Below are positions 1 to 8,766 of a stretch of DNA of 64,000 nt, piece by piece. Below the pieces are notes generated by a model that saw only the letters and a program-made list of their open reading frames with translations, ran no database searches and was not told the DNA's origin. Source of the DNA: Parvularcula sp039822105 (GTDB lineage: Bacteria > Pseudomonadota > Alphaproteobacteria > Caulobacterales > Parvularculaceae); assembly GCA_039822105.1 (NCBI GenBank), contig JBCBMW010000001.1, positions 124,001 to 188,000 on the forward strand. Direction: 5' to 3'. The position numbers and the translations under genes are program-made. Numbering within the stretch: the stretch's first letter is position 1; the number at the start of each line of letters is the position of its first letter.

Positions 1-399
1 CGCCCATCCCGCACCCAGAAGGTAGAACACAGCACCGGGAGGGATTGGCTGGACAAGCTCGGTGTAGAACTCTGATCCGTCAAGCGGTGAGTAGGTCAGT
101 GTGGGCCGGTCCGTATAGCGCGCCGACCCGCCAACGTCGGAACCGCCAAGGCGATCGGGGAAAATGCGGGTGCTGACGGACGACTCAACTTGATAACCAG
201 CCACCACCTGCTGAAGAGACAGAAACGAGGGGATCTCAGAATAGCGCAGAGACACAATCCCGCGGAGGAGCTCCTCGCGCTCTGCTTGTCCTGCCTGTCG
301 TGAGTAATTCGTCTGATCACGGACGAGCGAAGCTGAACCGACGCTCGTGCAACCGGGAAGAAGCAACACCAAAATAGCAAACAAAAGACACCGGCCCAT
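1..399 (-). CDS. Lipoprotein, C-terminus cut by window edge
   Basis: The reading frame starts at ATG 399 and is still open at base 1, giving 133 visible residues. A hydrophobic N-terminus (MGRCLLFAILVLLLPGC) ends in a lipobox with the acylated Cys at residue 17, so export and lipidation are expected. The mature part is hydrophilic with no family I recognise. It begins with a short charged helix (QAEREELLRG) followed by alternating strand-like segments. The function is unknown. Confidence 0.6.
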   Translation of the reverse strand, partial: MGRCLLFAILVLLLPGCTSVGSASLVRDQTNYSRQAGQAEREELLRGIVSLRYSEIPSFLSLQQVVAGYQVESSVSTRIFPDRLGGSDVGGSARYTDRPTLTYSPLDGSEFYTELVQPIPPGAVFYLLGAGWA

Positions 400-485
400 G
401 ATGTCGCTGGTAGTCTGTCACGTCTTAAGGGCCAATGGAGGAGACCTGTCAGATCCCTGAAAAAGTCGAAAGAATTGGCGAGAGT

Positions 486-668
486 TTAAACGCTGGGACC
501 ACGGCTCGCGACGAGTGCGGCGAGACCTGCGAAAGCCATAGCAAGTGCCGGATGGATAGGCAGCCCTGACAGGACAGGCTCAGGGGCTGCAGGAGCAGCA
601 TGGGCCGCAACTGGCAAGAAAAACAACGCAGTAGTGATGATTGCCGCGATCGCAGGCCAGATGCGCAT
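486..668 (-). CDS. Tiny secreted peptide with PEP-like tail
   Basis: This is a 60-aa product from ATG 668 with GGAG eight bases upstream, a good ribosome-binding site. Residues 1-22 form a signal peptide ending AHA. A short Pro-rich stretch containing APEP follows, then a hydrophobic helix (ALAMAFAGLAALVAS) and a short tail with one Arg. The order Pro-Glu-Pro, membrane helix, Arg resembles a PEP-CTERM sorting tail, but almost nothing lies between signal and tail. It may equally be a simple small membrane protein. A TTG start 12 bases upstream is possible but less likely. Confidence 0.5.
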   Translation of the reverse strand: MRIWPAIAAIITTALFFLPVAAHAAPAAPEPVLSGLPIHPALAMAFAGLAALVASRGPSV

Positions 669-716
669 AGCAGTCTCCAAGAACTCTTCCCCTGCTCTGC
701 AAGCCGCGTACCGATC

Positions 717-744
717 ACAAAAAAGGCCGCCCGAGGGCGGCCTT
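717..744 (-). terminator. Rho-independent terminator of rpsD
   Basis: On the minus strand a GC-rich stem (AAGGCCGCCC paired with GGGCGGCCTT) is followed by six T residues, 22 bases after the rpsD stop codon. Confidence 0.85.
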
Positions 745-765
745 GATCGTGAAAATCGTCAGAAC

Positions 766-1383
766 TTACGAAGCGTAGTATTCGACCACGAGGTTCGGTT
801 CCATCGTCGCCGCGTAAGGCACCTCAGCAAACTCAGGGATCCGAAGATAGGTCGCCGTCATCTTCTTAGGATCGACGTCGACATAGTCAGGGATGTCGCG
901 CTCTGGCAGCTGCAGGGCTTCGAGGACGAGCGCCATGTTCTTGGACTTCTCGCGAACCTCAACCACGTCGCCTGGGCGCAGGCGGACCGAGGGAATGTTG
1001 GTTCGGCGACCATTCAGAAGAACGTGGCCGTGGTTGATGAACTGGCGGGCCGCAAACACGGTCGGTACGAACTTGGCACGGTAAACGATCGCGTCGAGAC
1101 GGCTTTCCAGAAGGCCGATCAGCTGCTCTGCCGTGTTGCCTTTGAGGCGGGTGGCTTCGTCGTAGATCTTCTCGAACTGCTTCTCGGAAATGTTGCCGTA
1201 GTAGCCTTTGAGTTTTTGCTTCGCCATGAGCTGCTGGCCGAAGTCTGAAAGCTTACCAGCGCGGCGCTGGCCGTGCATGCCAGGCTTGTATTCGCGCTTG
1301 TTGATTGGAGATTTGGGGCGGCCCCAGATGTTCTCACCGACGCGGCGGTCGATCTTGTACTTGGCGGAAATCCGCTTTGACAT
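766..1383 (-). CDS. rpsD: 30S ribosomal protein S4
   Basis: The product is 205 aa, the normal length for S4. It begins MSKRISAKYKIDRR, has the RREYKPGMHG-type N-terminal region, and carries an S4 RNA-binding domain at about residues 95-160 (RQFINHGHVLLNG, then IPSVRLRPGDVV). S4 nucleates small-subunit assembly. The frame is open farther upstream, but the conserved N-terminus fixes the start at ATG 1383. The gene stands alone with its own terminator, as is usual in Alphaproteobacteria. As an essential core gene it matters for interpreting the plasmid-type replicon 8 kb away. Confidence 0.97.
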   Translation of the reverse strand: MSKRISAKYKIDRRVGENIWGRPKSPINKREYKPGMHGQRRAGKLSDFGQQLMAKQKLKGYYGNISEKQFEKIYDEATRLKGNTAEQLIGLLESRLDAIVYRAKFVPTVFAARQFINHGHVLLNGRRTNIPSVRLRPGDVVEVREKSKNMALVLEALQLPERDIPDYVDVDPKKMTATYLRIPEFAEVPYAATMEPNLVVEYYAS

Positions 1384-1525
1384 CGTATCCTTCGCTTCCG
1401 TGCGGCCCGGCTCACCACCCATTTGGCGAGCAATCTCAACGGCGGTCCACGCACGACCCGTCTTGAAGCGCGGGGCAATAGCAGGTTGTGTCGCGCGGTC
1501 AATAGGGATCGAGGAGAGGGCGCCG

Positions 1526-3172
1526 ATGCGGGTGTTTTTGGCGGCAGGAGCCGGGGCAGCTGCCCTTCTGGCGGGTTGCAACAACAGCGAGGTGGATGTG
1601 CGTATCGGCGACAACCGGGTACAGGTCTCAGAAAACGAGCCTGACGCCGGGGCAAAGTTGGCTGAGGCCATCGCAGACACGGCATCACGCCGCGGGCTGG
1701 GCGAGAAGGTGATGGCGGGCCAGATCTCACCGAGCGAGGCTGTGGCGACTTATCTGGAGGCGATTGAGGTCCTCGACCACACCGGCCCCGCGCTGCAATC
1801 AGTGCTCGCCCTCAACCCAAGCGCTCTTGATGACGCCAAGGCAGGCGCGGAGGGAGCCCTTGGGGGCCTCCCGATCCTCATCAAGGACAACATCGAGACC
1901 AAGGAGTTGCCAACCACGGCCGGGTCACTGGCTCTCGCCGACAATGACACGGGACGAGACGCGCCCGCGGTCGCGCGCCTGCGCAGCGCCGGCGCCATCA
2001 TCCTTGGGAAGACGAATCTCTCCGAGTGGGCGAACTTCCGGTCGTCTCAGTCCTCCAGCGGTTGGTCCGGGATGGGCGGTCAGACCAAGAACCCTCACGA
2101 CTTAAGGCGCAGCCCTTGCGGCTCATCGTCAGGCAGCGGCGCTGCGGTCGCGGCGGGTCTCGCCTGGGCGGCCCTGGGGAGTGAGACGAACGGTTCGGTG
2201 ATCTGTCCGTCTGCGTTCAATGGCATCGTTGGGTTCAAGCCAACAGTGGGCCTCGTCCCACGGACGCATGTGGTGCCGATCTCGCCGACCCAGGACACGA
2301 TCGGGCCGATGACCACGTCGGTTGCGGACGCGGCGCTGCTCCTCACCGTGATGGCGGGCAGTGACCCAGCTGACCCCGCGACGGTGGAGGCCGATGCGCG
2401 CAAAGTGAACTACGTCCAGGCTTTGGGCGCTGCCAGCCTCAGCGGCGTGCGGCTCGGCGTTCTCAATTGGGCGCGCTCATCGGACCCGCGCGAGGACGCT
2501 GTCTTTGACCAAGCCCTCGCCCGCGCAGAGGCGGAAGGCGCGATCTTGGTCGATATTGACGCCTACGGAGGAGAATCGCTCGGCGGGGACGCGTTCTTGG
2601 TCCTCAAGGCTGAGTTCAAAGACGCGCTTGATGCCTACCTTAGGGGCGCTGCGCCCACAGTGACTGTTCGTACGCTGTCTGATCTGATCGCGTTCAACGC
2701 AGAGACCCCTCGGGAAACAGAGCTCTTTGGCCAAGACATCTTGATCGACAGTCAGGCCACAGGCGGTATGGATGATGCTGATTATCAGCGTGCTGTGGCG
2801 AACACACTGAGCACCACGGGGCCGGAGGGTATCGACCGGCTTTTGTCCGCCTACGATGTTGAGCTCTTGGTTGCGCCCAGCACGGGCCCTGCGTTCCTGA
2901 TCGACCCCGTGCGCGGCGACATCGACAGCAGCGACGCTGGCGCCGGGTGGCTCGCTGCCATTGCAGGCTATCCGCATCTCACGGTGCCTATGGGCGGCGT
3001 GGGGGGCCTGCCGCTGGGGCTCAGCATCATCGGGACGAAGTGGGATGATGCGGCCGTGCTGCGGACCGGTCAGGCGTTTGAAGACATCCTACCAGAGCCG
3101 TTGGTACCAACCTTCCGCGACGGCGCAGCGACTGATGAGGCCATCGCCGAGGCGTTGAAGCCATTTGAGTAG
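1526..3172 (+). CDS. Amidase-signature lipoprotein
   Basis: This is a 548-aa protein of the amidase signature family. The frame is open far upstream, but ATG 1526 has a purine-rich GAGGAGAGGG just before it and yields a lipoprotein signal (MRVFLAAGAGAAALLAGC, Cys18). The family Ser-cisSer-Lys machinery is visible: Lys near 120 in GLPILIKDN, a Gly/Ser-rich loop near 198-205 (CGSSSGSG), and the nucleophile Ser near 224 in ETNGSVICPS. It should hydrolyse an amide at the cell envelope. The substrate cannot be told; exported relatives are often annotated as peptide or glutamyl-amide hydrolases. It is divergent from rpsD. Confidence 0.88.
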   Translation: MRVFLAAGAGAAALLAGCNNSEVDVRIGDNRVQVSENEPDAGAKLAEAIADTASRRGLGEKVMAGQISPSEAVATYLEAIEVLDHTGPALQSVLALNPSALDDAKAGAEGALGGLPILIKDNIETKELPTTAGSLALADNDTGRDAPAVARLRSAGAIILGKTNLSEWANFRSSQSSSGWSGMGGQTKNPHDLRRSPCGSSSGSGAAVAAGLAWAALGSETNGSVICPSAFNGIVGFKPTVGLVPRTHVVPISPTQDTIGPMTTSVADAALLLTVMAGSDPADPATVEADARKVNYVQALGAASLSGVRLGVLNWARSSDPREDAVFDQALARAEAEGAILVDIDAYGGESLGGDAFLVLKAEFKDALDAYLRGAAPTVTVRTLSDLIAFNAETPRETELFGQDILIDSQATGGMDDADYQRAVANTLSTTGPEGIDRLLSAYDVELLVAPSTGPAFLIDPVRGDIDSSDAGAGWLAAIAGYPHLTVPMGGVGGLPLGLSIIGTKWDDAAVLRTGQAFEDILPEPLVPTFRDGAATDEAIAEALKPFE

Positions 3173-3194
3173 AAGTTCCGGTTCGGCACCGAAA

Positions 3195-4154
3195 CTACCC
3201 GAGCTCGGCCGTCAAACGCCGGCCGAGTTCATAACCGCTGAGCCATGCGTCTTCGACATTCGGTCCGGCTTGCCAGTCACCGCAGGTCGCAAGGCCTGCA
3301 TCAAGGTCGAGGCCGTAGCGCGGCTCACCCGTTTTCACCGCCCGCGCATAGCGCCACCGATGGGCCGTTCGGAACTGGGCGGGCGTGTCAAAGCCGAGCG
3401 CATGCTCGAGCGCTGCCGCCACCGTCTCCGCATCGTCCTCGAGGTGCCCCGCGGCCCAAGTCGCGGTCGCATGGGCCACGAGGCGCCGCCCTGGATCCCG
3501 GCCAGGCCGCCCGCCTTGCCAGATGACCTTTTCGAGCGGGCCCTCGGCGCGTTCCTCCATCTCAAGAAGCGCCCCAGGAGCGTCATCGGGAAAGGCCGCC
3601 ATGAGGGTCCAGCAGGGAAGCATCTCCGCCTGGGCCGCCCGGGCCTGAAGCGCTGAACCCTCGGGCAGCAGCTGCGCCGCCTGCGGTGCCGGCGTGGCTA
3701 CGACCACGACATCGGCCTCGCCCACCGGCGCACCATCAGCGCGGTAAAGATCAAAACCGCCCGGCTTGGACTTCGGGCGGCCGAGTTGAACGCCGTAGTC
3801 CGCGCCTAGCGCCTCGGCCTCAAAGCGCACAAAGGCGTTCATGGCCGGGGTGCCGACATAGAGCGGGCTGCGGACGTCATCATCATTTCGAATCGCAAAC
3901 GATCCCTGCCATTCAGCAACGACACCAGCCTCCACCCAAGTCTGCACCTGCTCAGAAAAGCTTGGGTCAGATGCCGTGAAGAAAGGCGCGCCGTGATCGA
4001 AGCGGCCGACATCGGACCGGCGGGTCGAACATCTGCCGCCTGGCCCCCGCCCCTTGTCAGCAAGGCGCACATCACACCCAGCAGCGGTCAGCACGCGCCC
4101 GCAGGCAAGCCCAGCGACACCGGCGCCAATGATAAAAACGGATGGTTTGGCCAA
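3195..4154 (-). CDS. Renalase-like FAD-dependent oxidoreductase
   Basis: This is a 319-aa flavoprotein. The N-terminal Rossmann motif (FIIGAGVAGLACG, residues 7-19) is followed by an acidic-strand region and GPGGRCSTRR, typical of the renalase/NAD(P)-binding amine-oxidoreductase group. The C-terminal GDW motif (ATCGDWQAGPNVEDAWLSG) is the usual last FAD contact. The start codon is TTG 4154, supported by a strong AAGGAGG just upstream. Bacterial relatives are thought to oxidise non-productive NAD(P)H isomers, but the substrate here is inference. It is followed after 22 bases by the end of the amidase gene in the opposite direction. Confidence 0.82.
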   Translation of the reverse strand: MAKPSVFIIGAGVAGLACGRVLTAAGCDVRLADKGRGPGGRCSTRRSDVGRFDHGAPFFTASDPSFSEQVQTWVEAGVVAEWQGSFAIRNDDDVRSPLYVGTPAMNAFVRFEAEALGADYGVQLGRPKSKPGGFDLYRADGAPVGEADVVVVATPAPQAAQLLPEGSALQARAAQAEMLPCWTLMAAFPDDAPGALLEMEERAEGPLEKVIWQGGRPGRDPGRRLVAHATATWAAGHLEDDAETVAAALEHALGFDTPAQFRTAHRWRYARAVKTGEPRYGLDLDAGLATCGDWQAGPNVEDAWLSGYELGRRLTAELG

Positions 4155-4207
4155 GGAAGCCTCCTTACTCCCTTGGCACTTAAGCCGCGCGCAGCGAGAG
4201 CAAGCCC

Positions 4208-5014
4208 CTAATAGCTATAGGAGTGTCGCAGCCGGAGCATGAAGAGCGGCTGGTTCGTCGGACGCATCCGGATCGTCCACACCGGGTTGGCGCCTTCGCG
4301 CGCGGTGAAGTTCGTCTCTTCGATCTGGTAGCCGTCGGCCTCGATGCGAGCTTTCAGCTCCGTCCGGTCAGCGGAGCCGCGGATCTGGGCCTCAATCCGT
4401 AAGACCCCGTCCTCGTAGTCGAGCTGGGCGCCGGAGTTCCGGAAGAGATTGTAGGAGACGCCCGACGTCGTGTCATAGATCCGTCCAGCGAGACGGTTCC
4501 GCCGGATCATGGTGTAGACATCGCTCTCAAGGCCTTCGGGAAAAACAACCTGGATACGAAGGTCATAGTGGTCTTGATGCCGCTGTGCAGCAGCTGCCGA
4601 GAGGCTGGCTGGCTCCAAGGTGGCAGACGCCGGCTCGAACATGACCGTGTCTGGACCAGCGAGGGGAGAGCCAAGGTCCGACGGCGCAATCGTCACAAGC
4701 GCAGCGAGCAGACCAAAGCCCTGGCCAAAAGCCCCGCGGAAGGTCACCGGCTGCAGAAACATCACCGACGCGCCGCCGATCAGCATCAAGATCAGCATGA
4801 CTCCGTAAAGCGGAACATCAGAAACGCTGAGAAGACTGGTGAGATCCAAGATCCAGCGGTTGATCACGAAGAGCGCCGATGCTTCGCGCTGCTGAAGAAG
4901 ATCAACGATCACCGCAGCACCAATACCAAGCGCGGCTGCTATCCCCAGCGCTGAGATGCTGAACACACCGAAATTGCGATCGACGCTGACGCGCCGGCTG
5001 TCACCATAGGCCAT
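4208..5014 (-). CDS. Conserved membrane protein, unknown function
   Basis: The product is 268 aa. The N-terminal half holds three or four membrane helices (about residues 15-42, 70-90 and 95-112). The C-terminal half (about 145-268) is soluble with a mixed strand/helix pattern, including LRIEAQIRGSADRTEL and FTAREGANPVWTIRM. No enzymatic motif is visible. It lies 78 bases downstream of the SbcC-like gene on the same strand and could share its transcript. I do not recognise the family. Confidence 0.7.
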   Translation of the reverse strand: MAYGDSRRVSVDRNFGVFSISALGIAAALGIGAAVIVDLLQQREASALFVINRWILDLTSLLSVSDVPLYGVMLILMLIGGASVMFLQPVTFRGAFGQGFGLLAALVTIAPSDLGSPLAGPDTVMFEPASATLEPASLSAAAAQRHQDHYDLRIQVVFPEGLESDVYTMIRRNRLAGRIYDTTSGVSYNLFRNSGAQLDYEDGVLRIEAQIRGSADRTELKARIEADGYQIEETNFTAREGANPVWTIRMRPTNQPLFMLRLRHSYSY

Positions 5015-5092
5015 GAATGGTTCCGTCCCAGATACCCTTAAGGAGAGGTTACCACATCGCCCTCGCCCCGCAACGCTCCGGTGGGCGAAGGT

Positions 5093-7681
5093 TTATGCCG
5101 AGGCCGGAAAAGGTTGGGGCCGCAGGCGATGACCGCCAAGCGCATCGAACTTTCGGTCGTGACAGGTGAGGACGATCACCTGAGTATCTTCGGCCACCAT
5201 GTGGAGCGCGTCGAACAACCGGTCGGTCCGGGCATCGTCGGCATAGATCATCGCATCATCGAGAATCAGCGGCACCGCTTGCCCCCGGCTCGCAAAAAGC
5301 CGGGCGAGACCGAGCCGGGTGACGATAGCGATCTGCTCCCGCGCGCCTGCGGACAGCACCTCCAGGGCCTGTTCTCGCCCTGATCGCTCGAGCTTTTCAG
5401 GGGTCAAATCGGATCCGAAACGAAGAGCGCTGGCACCGAAGACCTGATCCACCAGTGGCGCTGCCGCGTCGACCAGCGGTTTCAGCAAGCGATCGCGCCG
5501 CTCGCTCTGGACGTTATCAAGAGCAGCCTTGAGGCGCTTGAGCGCAGCGCGCCGTGCCTCAAGCCGATCGAGCCGGGCTTGGACCGCTTCCAAACGTTCA
5601 GCTGTCGCGTCGCGGGTTTCGTCCGGGCCTTGCTGGTAGACCTGCATCAACTGGCCTTCGAGTTGGCCGATCTCGACCTTGAGCGCGGTGACGTCCTTAG
5701 CCCGGTTGGCCTCAGCCTCCTCAAGCCGCTTCACCCGCCGCTCCGCCGCTTCGAGATCCTTTTGCTCGCCGCGAAGTCGGCCCAGTGCCGCTTCCGCCGC
5801 CGTCAGGAGCGCCACCTGCTCGCTGACCTTGGCGGCAAGCCCATGGAGGGTCTCATTTTGCGCCTCCTCCGGTCCGAGTTCAGCAGCAAGCCGGTCACGC
5901 TCGGTTTTGGTGATCTCAAGCTCGGCCCGTCGAGCAACGAGCTTTTTGTCGATGGCTTGAACGCGGGCTTTGGCGTCGTTGAGACGCGCCTTGGCCGGTT
6001 CGAGCTCGGTTTCGAGGTCCGTCAGAGCTTGTTCCAAGGCTTCCCGCGGCTCTGCAGGAGCTTCGCCTTCGGGAGCCGCGGGTTCGGCTTCAGCAATCGT
6101 TTCGAGGTCAGAAAGACCCTTGGGTGCCAGCCTTTTGATCTCATCAGCCAAGCGCTTCAGATCGACCTCTGCTTGCTGCCGAAGGCCCGCTTCGGCCTGC
6201 GCTTCATCAACCGTAGCAACACCGAGACCCTCGAGAAGCGCCGCAAGTTTCCGCCGCGCCTTGTCATGGCGCTCAGCGAGATCCAGCGGCGCAGTGCTGC
6301 GGACGGCGATCCGGACATCACCCGCGGTCAGCGCCGCTTCACCTCTCACCCGGATCGGGGTTTCGGGCGCGAGCGGTTCGCCGTCGAGGGTGACCCCATC
6401 GCCGGTCAGGAGTTCGATCTCAGGCGACGCGGCGTCGAGTGCGGCCTCCGCGATGATCGCCTCGCGCTCCTGATCCCTGAGTTCGTTAAGGTTAATGGGC
6501 CCGCGTGCCGTCACAGCTTCCGCCGCACGCTTCTCACCGGCCAGCCGGCGGACATCCGCCAACGTGGTTTTCGCGAGCTCGTGCTCGGCTCTGTTGCGGG
6601 CATACCGCTCAAAGGCATCGGCCTGTCTGAGGCTCGCAGCCAGCGATCGCTGACGCTCCTCCAGATCCGCAAGCTCGCCTGCCAAATCGCTCGCTCGGGC
6701 GGTGGTATGGCCAAGCTCAGAAGACAGCTCCGCCTCATTTTCAGCGGCCATACCGATCGTTTCGTTCAGGTTTTTCAGTCGCTTGAGATCGCCGCCAAAA
6801 CGGTCATGGGCAGCCACGGCCTGCGCCTTTGAAACCTCCAAACGCGCCACATCCTGCTCGGTATGACCAAGCGCCTGGGCTCTTTTTTGAAGCTCCAGCA
6901 CGGCTCCGCGAGCCTCGCCAAGCTCAGCTTGAAAACGTTCGACGTCATCGGTGTCCGTCCGCTGCACGAGCTTACCCTCGAGCTCAATCAGACGGGACCG
7001 GTAGGTCACCGCCTCGGCCAATTTCGCATCCGCCTCCTTCAGTGCTGTCTCGGCGTTTTCCACATCGGTTAACGCGGCGAGGAGGCGTTTGGTCGGCTTC
7101 CCCGTCTTCGCCGTTTCAAATTCGGCGAGTTCCGCGGCTAGAGCCTGGTTCACTCTGAGGGCTTCACCGCTCGACACGGCATCCGAGACTTCACTCGCGA
7201 GCGCCTCGGCAATGGTGGTCTTGTGGGCGGCCTGGAGATCTGTGAGCGCGGCGCCCTGCTCGACCCACAAAAGACCCCCCGCCCCGGCATCGGGTTTGTC
7301 AGCACCAAGGAGGCGCAAAACCTCGCGTTCAGCATCGGCTTCGCGGGCCAGTTCGGTACCGCTCGGAAGCTCAAAAAGCTTGGTTTCACCGCGGCCCTTT
7401 CGGAACCGTTTTGATAGTCGGTGAGCCTCACCGTCGGCGGTGAAATCGAGCTCGATTTCGGGCGGATCACCATCAAAACCGTAGAGCGATTTGACGATCT
7501 TGTTGTCCGCTGTCGCCTTGAAAAAGAGGGCTGCTTTGATCGCCGCGAGAATGGTGCTTTTGCCAAACTCGTTGGGTTGGCTGAGGACGTTGAGCCCCGG
7601 GGTGATACCCTCAAGCGCCATGCCAGTGCCGCCAAAACCGCGAACATGGCGCAGCCGAACGGCATCGAAGCGGAAGGTCAC
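5093..7681 (-). CDS. SbcC/YhaN-like ATPase of a nuclease complex
   Basis: This 862-aa SMC-like protein has a P-loop at residues 34-43 (SQPNEFGKST), a long Glu/Ala/Arg-rich coiled-coil region from about 150 to 740, an ABC signature near 776 (LSAGAREQ) and a Walker B near 803-812 (VPLILDDAMI), followed by a late His (LTCHDRK). No CxxC zinc hook is visible, which fits YhaN-type rather than classical SbcC/Rad50. The partner phosphoesterase gene precedes it with an ATGA overlap. Together they should form an ATP-gated DNA end-processing nuclease. That pair is coupled in turn to repA. Confidence 0.85.
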   Translation of the reverse strand: MTFRFDAVRLRHVRGFGGTGMALEGITPGLNVLSQPNEFGKSTILAAIKAALFFKATADNKIVKSLYGFDGDPPEIELDFTADGEAHRLSKRFRKGRGETKLFELPSGTELAREADAEREVLRLLGADKPDAGAGGLLWVEQGAALTDLQAAHKTTIAEALASEVSDAVSSGEALRVNQALAAELAEFETAKTGKPTKRLLAALTDVENAETALKEADAKLAEAVTYRSRLIELEGKLVQRTDTDDVERFQAELGEARGAVLELQKRAQALGHTEQDVARLEVSKAQAVAAHDRFGGDLKRLKNLNETIGMAAENEAELSSELGHTTARASDLAGELADLEERQRSLAASLRQADAFERYARNRAEHELAKTTLADVRRLAGEKRAAEAVTARGPINLNELRDQEREAIIAEAALDAASPEIELLTGDGVTLDGEPLAPETPIRVRGEAALTAGDVRIAVRSTAPLDLAERHDKARRKLAALLEGLGVATVDEAQAEAGLRQQAEVDLKRLADEIKRLAPKGLSDLETIAEAEPAAPEGEAPAEPREALEQALTDLETELEPAKARLNDAKARVQAIDKKLVARRAELEITKTERDRLAAELGPEEAQNETLHGLAAKVSEQVALLTAAEAALGRLRGEQKDLEAAERRVKRLEEAEANRAKDVTALKVEIGQLEGQLMQVYQQGPDETRDATAERLEAVQARLDRLEARRAALKRLKAALDNVQSERRDRLLKPLVDAAAPLVDQVFGASALRFGSDLTPEKLERSGREQALEVLSAGAREQIAIVTRLGLARLFASRGQAVPLILDDAMIYADDARTDRLFDALHMVAEDTQVIVLTCHDRKFDALGGHRLRPQPFPASA

Positions 7682-8766
7682 GACGCGCTCACAAGATCAT
7701 CGAGCAGCAAGAGCGCAGCCTGGGACTCGGCGTCACCGGCGGCCGCGAGGCGCCGGGCCGTCTCAGCGATCACGGGATCAGCGTGCTCGTTCAGGCTCTG
7801 GTCATCTGCGACAGCGATCTCAAGGCCATCATCTCGCCAATCGAGATGCGCCAACCGGGCGCTGAGGTCCTGCCGCACGAGGTCCAGGGCCCGCCGCTGC
7901 TCGAGAGAGACACGGCCACTGAGCTCAATCTGAAGAAGCCGCTGGTGGGCGGGCCAGTCACTGGTCGCGATAGGAGCCACGGCGTCGTTCGGATCAAGCG
8001 TCCGCTCCATGGCGAGACTATGCATCTCCCAAGCAAACGTCTGGGTGGGGATCCGCTGCGGCTCATCCTCGTGGCCTTCTTGCACCAGAAGAACGGCGCC
8101 AGCATCATTGTTTCGGAACCGATCCGGCTCTGGCGTGCCGGGATACCACGCCCTCGGCCCCGCTCTCTTGGTGCCGTGCCAGTCGCCCAGCGCGAGGTAG
8201 GTGAGCCCTGCCAAGTCCGCCCGATCGGCCGCGATCGGGAACGAAGCATCGGGGTCAGAACCAAACCCTTGCACCCCGCCATGGGCCAAGCCGATCCTCT
8301 TCGCGCCGGCCGGGGTCTCCATCGTGTCAAAAGAAGCGGTGAGGTCCCTGCCCGGACGCTTGGATGTCCATGGCGCCGGCAGCAGATAGATGTCCTCGGT
8401 CATTGCGACCGGAGCGGCATCCACAGCGGCCCGGACATTCACTGGCAGGCCGCGCGCCGCTAAGCGCTGCCAAAGGCTCTCTGGCCCCGCGGGATCATGG
8501 TTCCCGGGCAACAACCACCAGATCAGGTCTTCAGCGGCGGCCATCCGATCGATCGGCTGGAGAAGCACACGATCAGACGGCATGGCCTGATCCCACACAT
8601 CACCAGCAACCAGAACGTGCACCGCGGCCGCATCCCTTGCGACGCCTGCGATGCGATCGATCATAGCGAGCCGTGCATCACGCAGAGAGGCAGACAGGTC
8701 TGGCTCAAACCCGGCGAAGGGCTTCCCCAATTGCCAATCGGCGGTGTGGAGGAAGCGGAAACCCAT
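7678..8766 (-). CDS. SbcD/YhaO-like DNA exonuclease
   Basis: This is a 362-aa calcineurin-like phosphoesterase. Metal-binding motifs are in order: HTADWQLG (residues 7-14), GDVWD (55-59), GNHD (88-91), then AHGG and LGDWHG (about 175-215). This is the nuclease subunit of Mre11/SbcD/YhaO complexes. Its ATG (8766) shares a base with the TGA stop of repA, and its own end overlaps the SbcC-like ATPase by four bases, so the three genes look translationally coupled. Likely roles are processing of hairpins or double-strand ends. A special role at the replicon is inference. Confidence 0.87.
   Translation of the reverse strand: MGFRFLHTADWQLGKPFAGFEPDLSASLRDARLAMIDRIAGVARDAAAVHVLVAGDVWDQAMPSDRVLLQPIDRMAAAEDLIWWLLPGNHDPAGPESLWQRLAARGLPVNVRAAVDAAPVAMTEDIYLLPAPWTSKRPGRDLTASFDTMETPAGAKRIGLAHGGVQGFGSDPDASFPIAADRADLAGLTYLALGDWHGTKRAGPRAWYPGTPEPDRFRNNDAGAVLLVQEGHEDEPQRIPTQTFAWEMHSLAMERTLDPNDAVAPIATSDWPAHQRLLQIELSGRVSLEQRRALDLVRQDLSARLAHLDWRDDGLEIAVADDQSLNEHADPVIAETARRLAAAGDAESQAALLLLDDLVSAS

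Noticed and set aside
1208..1525. Upstream extension of the amidase frame
   Set aside because: It runs antisense through rpsD, and the lipoprotein start at 1526 has a good ribosome-binding site.
5579..6832. 417-codon frame antisense to the SbcC-like gene
   Set aside because: It mirrors the coiled-coil coding sequence and lacks any domain or start signal.
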